In this document: positions 9,469 through 18,224 of the stretch, piece after piece
How the letters are laid out: each line of letters opens with the position of its first letter
Numbering within the stretch: the stretch's first letter is position 1
Origin: Chitinophagaceae bacterium
GTDB taxonomy: Bacteria > Bacteroidota > Bacteroidia > Chitinophagales > Chitinophagaceae
Direction of reading: 5' to 3'
DNA length: 64,000 nucleotides
Assembly: GCA_016710935.1 (NCBI GenBank)
Contig: JADJTY010000012.1
Coordinates: 682,001-746,000, forward strand
Made by a program: the position numbers and the translations under genes
Notes under the pieces: generated by a model
What the model was told of the DNA's origin: nothing
The model's input: the letters and a program-made list of their open reading frames with translations, nothing else
Database searches by the model: none

Positions 9469-12400
9469 TCAGCAAGAAGGTATAAAACCACCAAACAACT
9501 GTACATCAAGCGTACCGCTTAAAGTGGCTGTACCAACAACCTGTAACTGGTCGTATTGTGTACAAACCGTGGTTCCTCCTATTTCTATTACTTCGGTACC
9601 GGTGCCATTGGTATAGCCTGCACCAAATACGGTGCAACCGGGAGAAAGGCCCGGTGATACAATACCGCCGGTATTATTATATACAGCGCCGGTAAAGGTA
9701 CCGGATCCTTTGTAGATACCTGCTGTAGTTACAGCGCCACCGCCATTAATATTTAGTGTGCTGTTATTTGTAAGTGTTGCGCCTGTTAAAATAGACAGGT
9801 TGCGTACCTGTGCAGTTCCCGGCGAACCAATAACCGGCTGGAACGGTGTTCCTGCAGGAATGGTAACATCAGTTGTTGCTGTAGGAAGCGTATTACAAGA
9901 CCAATTGGCCGCATTAAACCAATCGGTGTTTGCTGTACCTATCCAGGTACCCGCAGTACAAGGATCTGGTACTATTAACAAGCCCCATGGTTCTGTTAAT
10001 TGAGAACCCGGAAGAATGGTTTGAACACCGGAAACCGGATCTATATCCAGTACTTTCCTGGTTGGTGCGTTATTTACAACATATAATTTGTTCAACCTGT
10101 AGTCAAGGCCGGAGGGTAAAAATAAATTGCCACCGATAGATAAAACGGTTTGTACACCCGTTGTAAGGTTTACTTTAATGATCCTGTCGGGTTGGGACGC
10201 AAAACTTCCTCCATCTGCAATTACCAATGTATTTTGATCGATCAGGGCCAGGTCAAGTGGAAGCGTAAGAAAGCCACCGGAAGTTACCACGGATTGTACA
10301 CCGGCCGGTGTTATCCTGATCACTTTGCTGGCTCCTCCCAGAAAAAGGGTTGCATCGGTAACCAACAGGTCGCCATTAGCCAGGTATACTACGCCCGTAG
10401 GGAATCCTAAATTACCTCCGGAAAATAAAACCGTTGTTGCTCCTGTAGTAGAATCAACGCTTAAAATATTGGAAGAAGGCATGGGATTGGCCACAATGAT
10501 CTTTCCTGTATTATTAATCAGTAAACCCATGGGTGCACCAAGCGGGCCGGTTGAAAACGAGGCCAGAGGCGCTACAGGGCTTTGATTGCCTGTAAGCGGG
10601 TTGGCTTTAATTAAACCGTTCGCTGATCTATCAAACATAAAAATGCTTGTGCCATTGCGGTAAGCCAGGTTTACACCACCAGCCGCTAAACCCTGGCCGG
10701 CAGTGATTATAGTATCCTGTGCTGTGGCGGGATCATATAACCTTACGAGGTATCTGTCCAATACCAGGATATCGCCCGGATCAAGTCTGGGAATGATCCT
10801 CACAAAAACGGTATCCTCTTGGCCCAGGCCACCTTGCGCATCCTGTGCCCTAAACGTAAAGAAATCAGCACCAAATTTTGTAAGCGTTGGTGTATATGTA
10901 AAGTTACCTGTAGTACCATTAAAACTGGTAAGGGTACCTTTAGCCGGACTGGTAACAACATTAAAAGATACTGCACTTCCTTCAGGGTCGGTGCCGGTTA
11001 AAGTACCGGAAACAGCTATATCTTCCTGGGTAACCAAACTAAGATCACTGCTGGTTGGCGGCAGGTTGATCTGGTTTATATTAACGGTGGACGTGTTACT
11101 GAAAACAGTACCGTCAAAAACCCTGAAAGTAAAGAAATCGGTAGTAGGTGCACCAAAATTGGGGGTGTAGGTATACTGCCCTGTTGTTGCATTAAAGCCC
11201 GTAATGGTACCTTTTGTTGGAGGCGTTACAATACTAAAGGTTATTGGATCGCCAGGTAAATCCGGATCGTATGCTACCAGGGTATTGGTTACCGGTATGG
11301 GCGAAAACGAAGTGGTAAACGTAGTATCCCTGGTTACCGGCACATCGTTTACCGGCGTAATAATTATACCAAAAGAGAAATTCGTATTAGCCGGGTTGCC
11401 GTCGTTCATTAATGCGCCCCTGCTGTCTCTTGCACTAAACTGAAACTGGTCTACAATAGTTTCGGACCCGTTATGTTCATAGGTAATTAAATTATTTTGC
11501 AGGTCCTGCAGGGTAAAAGTAGTTGCAGGCGTCATCACCACACCTGATTTTTTCATTACCCCTGTACCAAAATTTAAAACAGGATTTGAATTGAAATTAT
11601 ATACCATTCTGTTTGGAAAAGCAGGCAGATCTTCGTCATCAGACATGTTCATATTTGCTGGCGAAAGAATAGTTCCTGTTCCACCTTCTGCTACTATTAA
11701 TGGGTTATTGGCTGTATTGCGGGGAGCCAGGTTGTTCCAGTAAAAACCACTGCTGGTGGTAATAAAGGCACAAACACCACATCCGTTCTGGTAAAATGAG
11801 TTATCATCGTAATAATCCAGGTAAGGTCTCCAGGTACCGGTATTGGGTTGAAAAGCCTCTACCTTATAATTTGCATGAAAATTATCGGCATTCCCTGTTA
11901 GTTGCAGCAGGCCACCTACCTGCTCTGAAAGACCTATGGTAGTCGGGTTTACCAAAGCCCTGGGCGTTACATCATCGGGCTGTGTTACTCTTAATATGCA
12001 ACGGATACCGCTTGTGACAAGCCCAAAATTAACCGTAAGCCTTGTACTGGTGCCAGTAAAAACAGCATACCCGTTTGCCAGGCCACCAAAAGTGTTAGTT
12101 GCTGTAATATCAAATGTTAACACTTCCCTGTCGCTGTTAACAAGAGCAGGTGTAGTAACATTACTGTTGTCACCAAAAAAATTGCCATTCAACGAAAGCT
12201 TTAACTGAAGGTTTCCGTCTCTTGAAATTTCGGGACCCCAATAAGTAGTCGTTCTTCCTGCAAGCTGAACAGCAGAAATATTATAAGTAAGACCCCCTGT
12301 CCTGCCAATACAAGGTGATGCAATACCGGTATACGGGCTTAAACAGGAAATTGGATTTACAGGAGTTGTTGTAATGGTTGATGTGCCGAAAGGCGGATTT

Positions 12401-12876
12401 TTTGCTCCATATAATTGCCTGCCTGGCCCGAGTAAATTAATAATATAGCCGGGTATATTCGTTGCGTTGCTGTTTATAGTCAGCACTGCGGATTCCACCG
12501 CATTGGTTGAAGGCGTATAGGTAATTGTAAAATAAGATGCATTTGCGATGGTGCTGGTTCCCGCAGGTATAGACGGTAAACTGGGTGCTGATGTTATTGA
12601 AAAATCAGCCGCATTTGGTCCGGTGATGTTAAGAGATGCAGGCACCAGGTTTGGACCGCCGCTATTATGAATTGCAAAGGCCATTGAACATGGGCCACTT
12701 CCATTGGCAGGGTAAGCCGGAAATGCAACTGTTGTAGTGTGCGCAATGGTACGGCTAAATCCAACATCAGGTGCCGCATTGGGATGATATACAGTAATAG
12801 TTTGGGCGCTACTGAAGTTAGCAATAAATAATGTTGATAAAATAAGAAGTCCCTGAAGTAAAGATTTAAGTTTCAT
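9469..12876 (-). CDS. N-terminal part of giant T9SS-secreted surface protein
   Basis: Encodes 1,135 residues up to an in-frame TGA. A clear signal peptide (MKLKSLLQGLL...SSAQ, residues 1-25) is followed by an ASH/choice-of-anchor-D-like Ig domain (about 26-150), a region of unknown fold (150-500), two cadherin-like Ig domains with KGT(I/L)T and YTP motifs (about 505-600 and 602-690), an NHL-like six-bladed propeller segment with repeated GLxxP/VVxNxG patterns (about 695-970), and a domain opening with TWIGTANTDW. The protein stops at ...GGFIPSC, in the middle of a conserved strand pattern. Translation beyond the TGA gives QSFKI and then the start of the next frame, which completes the domain (GTFASI...PAGLSW). 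I infer one gene of 4,288 codons, broken by a nonsense mutation or a sequence error (GGA to TGA). Confidence 0.88.
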   Translation of the reverse strand: MKLKSLLQGLLILSTLFIANFSSAQTITVYHPNAAPDVGFSRTIAHTTTVAFPAYPANGSGPCSMAFAIHNSGGPNLVPASLNITGPNAADFSITSAPSLPSIPAGTSTIANASYFTITYTPSTNAVESAVLTINSNATNIPGYIINLLGPGRQLYGAKNPPFGTSTITTTPVNPISCLSPYTGIASPCIGRTGGLTYNISAVQLAGRTTTYWGPEISRDGNLQLKLSLNGNFFGDNSNVTTPALVNSDREVLTFDITATNTFGGLANGYAVFTGTSTRLTVNFGLVTSGIRCILRVTQPDDVTPRALVNPTTIGLSEQVGGLLQLTGNADNFHANYKVEAFQPNTGTWRPYLDYYDDNSFYQNGCGVCAFITTSSGFYWNNLAPRNTANNPLIVAEGGTGTILSPANMNMSDDEDLPAFPNRMVYNFNSNPVLNFGTGVMKKSGVVMTPATTFTLQDLQNNLITYEHNGSETIVDQFQFSARDSRGALMNDGNPANTNFSFGIIITPVNDVPVTRDTTFTTSFSPIPVTNTLVAYDPDLPGDPITFSIVTPPTKGTITGFNATTGQYTYTPNFGAPTTDFFTFRVFDGTVFSNTSTVNINQINLPPTSSDLSLVTQEDIAVSGTLTGTDPEGSAVSFNVVTSPAKGTLTSFNGTTGNFTYTPTLTKFGADFFTFRAQDAQGGLGQEDTVFVRIIPRLDPGDILVLDRYLVRLYDPATAQDTIITAGQGLAAGGVNLAYRNGTSIFMFDRSANGLIKANPLTGNQSPVAPLASFSTGPLGAPMGLLINNTGKIIVANPMPSSNILSVDSTTGATTVLFSGGNLGFPTGVVYLANGDLLVTDATLFLGGASKVIRITPAGVQSVVTSGGFLTLPLDLALIDQNTLVIADGGSFASQPDRIIKVNLTTGVQTVLSIGGNLFLPSGLDYRLNKLYVVNNAPTRKVLDIDPVSGVQTILPGSQLTEPWGLLIVPDPCTAGTWIGTANTDWFNAANWSCNTLPTATTDVTIPAGTPFQPVIGSPGTAQVRNLSILTGATLTNNSTLNINGGGAVTTAGIYKGSGTFTGAVYNNTGGIVSPGLSPGCTVFGAGYTNGTGTEVIEIGGTTVCTQYDQLQVVGTATLSGTLDVQLFGGFIPSC

Positions 12877-13370
12877 GGTTTTGGTATTTATGATGTGACC
12901 AGGATTTAGCCTGGCTGCTTTATTTGTCTGAATTTAGGTTGCGCAAAAAATATTTTTTATTAAATAGTTAATTTTGTCTGCTTTCCTTTTTTTAAAGAGT
13001 TGTATTTATAATATACGCCTTTTCATAAAGCTAAATAATTCAATCAGTTAATTTTCTTTGAGTGAGGTATATAAGAGATTAAACGTTGCCAGTTAAGTTT
13101 TGTATTAAAAGTAAAGTTAGCGTTTAAAGGTTTATTCTGCAAATATTTAAGCTACTAAATGATCATTTTTTGTATCCTGTCTGCCCGTATAAAAAAACGG
13201 TTTAAAATATACAGCAATTAAAAAAATTAAGCAGATTACCAGCAAACTTTACTTTGGTCAGGGTTTACCATTCAAATTACAGAACAGTTAAAAAAAGCAG
13301 GTGAAAATTTCTTACAAATAAAAAAACCCCAATTAAAAATGATTGGGGTTTTTGTATAATAACTTCTTTA
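12877..13370. other. AT-rich intergenic region
   Basis: No convincing reading frame. It holds the putative leader of the giant adhesin gene (a short palindrome, CCAGGATTTAGCCTGG, about 25-40 bp before its start) and the terminator of the SusD gene near 13322-13353. No clear TAnnTTTG promoter was found for the adhesin gene. Confidence 0.6.
13322..13353 (-). terminator. Rho-independent terminator of the SusCD operon
   Basis: Perfect 12-bp stem (AAAAACCCCAAT / ATTGGGGTTTTT) with an 8-nt loop and a T run on the minus strand, 18 bp past the SusD stop codon. The plus-strand reading also ends in T residues, so it may work both ways. Confidence 0.85.
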
Positions 13371-14843
13371 TTAGTTATCTATCATCAGTTTATTCAGCGA
13401 CATTTCAGTAGCCGAAATAGGCCAGATATAACCCTGATCTGTAGGCGCTTTTGCAGGAACAGAGCCTTTTGCAGGTATTGTTTGCAGTAAACGCATCAGG
13501 TCATTATTGCGAAGACCTTCGCCCAAAAATTCAATTCTTCTTTCAAGCATAATAGCTGCAATAAGTTGTGCCTGTGTAGTAGAAGCAATGGTTACACTTG
13601 CATCAGAACGCTTTCGAACTGCATTCAGCAATGCCAACCCCCGTGGATCAGCAGTAGCAGCATTTGTTCTTGCAAGTGCCTCGGCAAGATTCAACAATAC
13701 TTCCGAATAACGGATAACCGGAGGATAATCAAGAAACGGTGAACCATTTGGATATTTGTTTACAAATCTTTTATTTGTTGCAACATTAAAAAAAGTAAGT
13801 CCTCTTCTTGCATCAGCATTAGGCCAACCTACCAGATCACCAATAATACCTACCGGATTCAAAGAATATTCTGCTGAACCAGGGTTAGTTAAGTTACGCA
13901 CAAAATAAAATGCAAGTTGATTTTGCGTGGTGGGGTTATCTCCAGATGAAAGACTCATTGGAAATGACATAATTGATTCTGTTGTATTAAATGTTGAAAA
14001 AACAGTAGCGATGTTTGGCTGTAATGCATGAGGAACACCGCTGGTAGCAGTAAAGGGAGGAGTGTTTCCTGGACTAACAATTTTGTTTGCTTCGAGTATT
14101 ACGCCCGGATAATTCTGCATAGATAAATACACCCTGGTTTTTAAAGCAATGGCAGTGTTACGATGTGCACGGGTTGTATTTAGTTCGGCAGTGGCATTGG
14201 TTAAAGGCAGGTTGGTTTCTGCAAAATTGAGGTCGTCAATTATTTGTGCATATATCTGGGCAACGGTACTTCTGGCAAGGTCCGAAGATCCGGGGCCTTT
14301 TATTGGGGTTATACGCAATGGCAATCCTGGTTTACTTCCAGCTCCGTCGGCAAATGGCCTTGCATAATATTGTAACAGGCTATAGTAACAAAGTGCTCTT
14401 ATTAATCTGGCTTCTCCAAGGTAATTGGCAGTTAAGGTAGCGCCTACTACAGATGGCCCCTTGGCTGTAACACCTTCAATTGTAAAATTGCACAAGTTAA
14501 TAGTGTAGTATGCCTGCGCCCAAAGATTTACAACCGAATTAGTTGAAGTGCCTGCAGGGTTCAATGACCAAACATCGGCTCCGGTAACCAGGTTACCGGT
14601 TTCATTTAAAAAATCTTCGCCCCTTATATCGCCATATACAATATATCGCCCTCCATAAAAAGCGCCGGCTTTTGTATTTGAATAAAGCCCCCGGATATTC
14701 CCAAGGATACGCTCTGGTGTATCAAAAGCGGTAACATCACTAACAGTTGTAGGAGGTACCGGGGTCAGGTATTCCTTTTTACAGGAAATATTTGTAATTA
14801 AAACCAAGCCAATAGCTATTATATATTTGATTTGTTTTTTCAT
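13371..14843 (-). CDS. SusD/RagB family outer-membrane lipoprotein
   Basis: Surface-exposed nutrient-binding lid that works with the SusC channel encoded just upstream. The N-terminus has a lipoprotein signal (MKKQIKYIIAIGLVLITNISC, lipobox Cys at residue 21), followed by the all-helical TPR-like SusD fold; the C-terminal EVLLNLAEA and RRIEFLGEGLRNNDLMR motifs are typical of the family. At 490 residues it is of usual length. I chose the ATG three codons inside the longest frame, whose first codon is TTG. The substrate cannot be read from the sequence: no glycosidase, lyase or sulfatase lies nearby. Confidence 0.93.
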   Translation of the reverse strand: MKKQIKYIIAIGLVLITNISCKKEYLTPVPPTTVSDVTAFDTPERILGNIRGLYSNTKAGAFYGGRYIVYGDIRGEDFLNETGNLVTGADVWSLNPAGTSTNSVVNLWAQAYYTINLCNFTIEGVTAKGPSVVGATLTANYLGEARLIRALCYYSLLQYYARPFADGAGSKPGLPLRITPIKGPGSSDLARSTVAQIYAQIIDDLNFAETNLPLTNATAELNTTRAHRNTAIALKTRVYLSMQNYPGVILEANKIVSPGNTPPFTATSGVPHALQPNIATVFSTFNTTESIMSFPMSLSSGDNPTTQNQLAFYFVRNLTNPGSAEYSLNPVGIIGDLVGWPNADARRGLTFFNVATNKRFVNKYPNGSPFLDYPPVIRYSEVLLNLAEALARTNAATADPRGLALLNAVRKRSDASVTIASTTQAQLIAAIMLERRIEFLGEGLRNNDLMRLLQTIPAKGSVPAKAPTDQGYIWPISATEMSLNKLMIDN

Positions 14844-14879
14844 TCTAAACAATTTTTATTTTATTAATACTAATATTTA

Positions 14880-17800
14880 TTAGAACCCGATATTTAATCC
14901 AACTGTCATGGTACGTCCGTTTGCAAGGGTATTTCTGTCAACACCCTGCCCAGTTGAAGATCCATTTCCGTTGGATGAAACTTCAGGATCGGGCCCGGGA
15001 TATTTAGTAAATATCCAGAGATTTTGTCCGCTCACCCAGAACCTTGCATTGGTTATTTTTACTTTTTTTAAACCATCTACCGGTACATTATATCCAAGGG
15101 TTAGGTTTTTAAGTTTAATAAAATCTCCTTTAAATACATTAAAGCTGATGGGTATACCTGAACCGTTGGAGGTATTATCACCATAAACGGGTCTGGGTAT
15201 ATCTGTAACATCCCCAAACTTTCTCCAGCCATTTAATACTTCTACAGAATTGTTCCAGAAACGTTGATCAAACATACCGGCCCGGGTACCGAAATATACA
15301 GAAAAACCTGCCTGATAAGTAAACAGTACATCCAGGTCAAAATTCTTATACCTGAATGTATTACTGAAACCGCCAATTGCCTTGGGGTTTGTATTGGCAT
15401 ACATAACTGCATCGGCAGGGGCATTAACGGTGTTGGCAGCACCAGACTGAAAATTATACCGTGTACCATCTGTATTCTGCCAGTTAAATTCTCCGGCAGG
15501 CACGGTACCAAAACGGAATAAAATAGTATTCCCTATTTTATTGTAGAAAATTCTTCTGCCTGTTGCCGGGTCTGCACCACCGGTACGAACGACATTCAGA
15601 TATCCAGCCGGATATCCTACAGCAGTACGGTTAACCGATTCTAAACCACCGGTACCGGTTAGTACTTCGGTAAGCCCTGGAGCAAGTGAGGTTACTTCGT
15701 TTTGATTGTTGGTATAATTGAAATTAGTGGTCCAGGTAAAGTTTTTGGTGTTTACAATATTGCCCGAAAGTGTCAGTTCAATACCTTTGTTGTACATGGT
15801 TCCCACATTTTGAAGCACCTGATTCGGTACACCTGTTGAAGGAGCTTGTGGTACTCTTAAAATTAGATTGGAAAGATTATTCTTGTAATACGTCATTTCC
15901 AGACTCATCCTGTCCTTGAAAAAGCCAATAATGGCCCCAACATTAAATTGCTTACTGGTTTCCCATTTCAGGTTGGGGTTACCGGCATTGTTAAAAACTA
16001 AAATAGGGTTGCCACCATAGGCACCAGCAGAGCCAAATTGAGAATAGGTCTCATAATCTCCAATACCTGCTGTATTACCCACTTTACCAAAACTACCTTT
16101 TAATTTCAGGCTCGAAAATACTTTTCGGATAGGTGCCCCCCAGAATTTTTCCTGATCTACCTGCCAGGCTCCGGAAAATCCATAGAAAGTTTCTTTTTGA
16201 CCGGGTAATGCCGAATATTGATCACTACGCAGGTTTGCACTGATAAAATATTTTTGTTTGTAATTATAATTAAAACGGCCAAAGGCAGATTGCAGATAAT
16301 TTTCACCAATGCCCAGATTGGTATTAACATCGGTTGTAAAACCGCCTTGAATAACTGTGTACACAGGATCTGTAACAGCCCTGCGGGTTAAGCCAAACTG
16401 ATTGGTTGTTCTGCGGTCCTGCTCAAGTCCTCCCAGTAAACTGAAGGTGTGTTTATCTTTAAAAGTTTTGTCAATCTGTAATGTGTTACTGAATGTCCAT
16501 CTTTTAAATTTACTTAAAGAGGCAAATGCATCACCGGCGTTTGTAACACCATCGCCATGGCGGGCATCACGAAAAATATCATTATCAACCAAAATATAAT
16601 CGATGCCATAAAGTGATCTGAAGGTAAGCCAGTTAAAAGGTTTTATCTGTACGTTCACATTTGATTGGATGTGGTTGGTTTCGCTGTTTGAGCGGTTCTT
16701 ATCAAATAAATATACAGGATTGCTAAAACCAACCTGGCCGGTGCTTAGCTGATTACCTTGTTGCCCAATAAAATTTCCCTGGGTACTTAAATTATAAGTG
16801 CCATTATTATTGTAAGGACTTATATTGGGTGAATTAACGAGTGCAAGCCGTCCAAAACCACCAGTTGCAAATGCATCACCCAAAGAACCGGTTGCAGAAG
16901 ATACCCGGTTTTGCTCATTTGAATAAGCAATTTTACCTCCAATACTCAGGTATTTACTAACCCTGGTATCTACATTCATCAAAATGTTTTTACGGGTAAA
17001 ATCATTTGCCTTTAAAATACCTTCCTGGGTTGTATAACCAGCCGAAAAATAATAGGTGGTATTTTCGCTTCCACCCGATACATTCAGATTATGATCCTGG
17101 TTAAAACCCTGGCGGTAGATCACATCTCCCCAATTGGTATTAATAGGATTACCATCGGGGCCTGGTGTAAGGTTAAATTTTACATAACCCGCACCAGCAG
17201 GGTTTGTTGTATTAACACCCAGCGTTGTTGATGCTGCATAATTCTTATAATCGGTATACTCTTGTGCATTTAAAACCTTAGGTACACCATATACACTGGT
17301 AAAACCCATAGATGCATTATAATTAATCTTTGTTTTACCGGCACGGCCTCTTTTGGTTGTAATGAATACCACACCATTAGCAGCACGGCTTCCATAAATG
17401 GCTGTGGCAGCTGCATCCTTGGCTATATCCATGCTTTCAATATCAGCCGGGTTAATACTTGCCAAGGCATTACCTGCAGCATTCGATCCTGCCAGGTCAC
17501 CGGTTGTTACCGGGGTACCATCCACCACAATAAGGGGAGAAGAGTTTAAGGAAATAGAATTTATACCACGTATACGAAAAACCGGTGGTGCATTCAAAAC
17601 CCCACTTGGAATAGTAATTTGTACACCGGCCGAACGGCCAGCCAGGGCCTGCTCGAAACTCTGATTGGGTTTTTCGGCAACAACTGCTCCTTTAATATTG
17701 GTAAGGCTACCGGTAACTTCTTTACGTTTTTGTGTTCCGTAACCAACAACCACTACTTCTTCGAGCCTGGAATCAACTGATCTTAAAACAATATTTATGG

Positions 17801-18071
17801 TCAGGTTGTTTCCAACAGACTTTGTTTGAGCTACAAAATTCACATAAGTAAAGACCAGGTTTTTTACTGCGGCTGGTAAAGAGATGCTGTAAGTACCATC
17901 CTTTTCAGTTTGGGTACCCTGTTTTCCATTGGGGGAGGTAACAGAAACACCTTCTATGGGAGCACCTTTTTCATCAGTAACCTTACCGGTTATAGTACGG
18001 TTCTGAGCAGCTGTATGTAGTACGAATACAAATACGGCTGATAAGAGTAATGTCAATTTTCTCATTTGCAT
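14880..18071 (-). CDS. SusC/RagA family TonB-linked outer-membrane transporter
   Basis: Imports oligomeric nutrients across the outer membrane in a TonB-dependent way with its SusD partner, which follows after a short gap in the same operon. Residues 1-22 are a signal peptide; about 25-110 form a carboxypeptidase-regulatory-like domain (ITGKVTDEKGAPIEGVSV); the TonB-box region LEEVVVVGYGTQKRKEVTGS precedes the plug (ALAGRSAGVQI, FRIRGINS, PLIVVDG); the rest is a 22-strand barrel ending in MTVGLNIGF. There is no N-terminal STN signalling domain and no FecR/ECF sigma pair nearby, so transfer of signal to an anti-sigma factor is not suggested. Length 1,063 residues is normal. Confidence 0.95.
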   Translation of the reverse strand: MQMRKLTLLLSAVFVFVLHTAAQNRTITGKVTDEKGAPIEGVSVTSPNGKQGTQTEKDGTYSISLPAAVKNLVFTYVNFVAQTKSVGNNLTINIVLRSVDSRLEEVVVVGYGTQKRKEVTGSLTNIKGAVVAEKPNQSFEQALAGRSAGVQITIPSGVLNAPPVFRIRGINSISLNSSPLIVVDGTPVTTGDLAGSNAAGNALASINPADIESMDIAKDAAATAIYGSRAANGVVFITTKRGRAGKTKINYNASMGFTSVYGVPKVLNAQEYTDYKNYAASTTLGVNTTNPAGAGYVKFNLTPGPDGNPINTNWGDVIYRQGFNQDHNLNVSGGSENTTYYFSAGYTTQEGILKANDFTRKNILMNVDTRVSKYLSIGGKIAYSNEQNRVSSATGSLGDAFATGGFGRLALVNSPNISPYNNNGTYNLSTQGNFIGQQGNQLSTGQVGFSNPVYLFDKNRSNSETNHIQSNVNVQIKPFNWLTFRSLYGIDYILVDNDIFRDARHGDGVTNAGDAFASLSKFKRWTFSNTLQIDKTFKDKHTFSLLGGLEQDRRTTNQFGLTRRAVTDPVYTVIQGGFTTDVNTNLGIGENYLQSAFGRFNYNYKQKYFISANLRSDQYSALPGQKETFYGFSGAWQVDQEKFWGAPIRKVFSSLKLKGSFGKVGNTAGIGDYETYSQFGSAGAYGGNPILVFNNAGNPNLKWETSKQFNVGAIIGFFKDRMSLEMTYYKNNLSNLILRVPQAPSTGVPNQVLQNVGTMYNKGIELTLSGNIVNTKNFTWTTNFNYTNNQNEVTSLAPGLTEVLTGTGGLESVNRTAVGYPAGYLNVVRTGGADPATGRRIFYNKIGNTILFRFGTVPAGEFNWQNTDGTRYNFQSGAANTVNAPADAVMYANTNPKAIGGFSNTFRYKNFDLDVLFTYQAGFSVYFGTRAGMFDQRFWNNSVEVLNGWRKFGDVTDIPRPVYGDNTSNGSGIPISFNVFKGDFIKLKNLTLGYNVPVDGLKKVKITNARFWVSGQNLWIFTKYPGPDPEVSSNGNGSSTGQGVDRNTLANGRTMTVGLNIGF

Positions 18072-18086
18072 AATAGTTTATGGCGA

Positions 18087-18119
18087 CAAATATAATTCAG
18101 ATTCCCTGTAAATATCAAA
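18087..18119 (-). promoter_or_regulatory. Bacteroidota-type promoter of the SusCD operon
   Basis: On the minus strand a TTTG (-33 element) is followed after 21 bases by TATATTTG, an exact match to the -7 consensus TAnnTTTG. The predicted transcription start would be only about 10 nt before the SusC ATG, a very short leader. Confidence 0.6.
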
Positions 18120-18224
18120 TACTTTGACAATTTTATTGGCTATTAAGCTGCTTTTCTTTTCCTGCAGGCGTTTTGAGATGCTGGTTTTAAAAAAGCTCCT
18201 GATTTTAAACGAATTACGAAACCT

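Noticed and set aside
13371..18071. Polysaccharide utilisation locus
   Set aside because: Only SusC and SusD are present; no glycosidase, lyase, sulfatase or regulator lies beside them.
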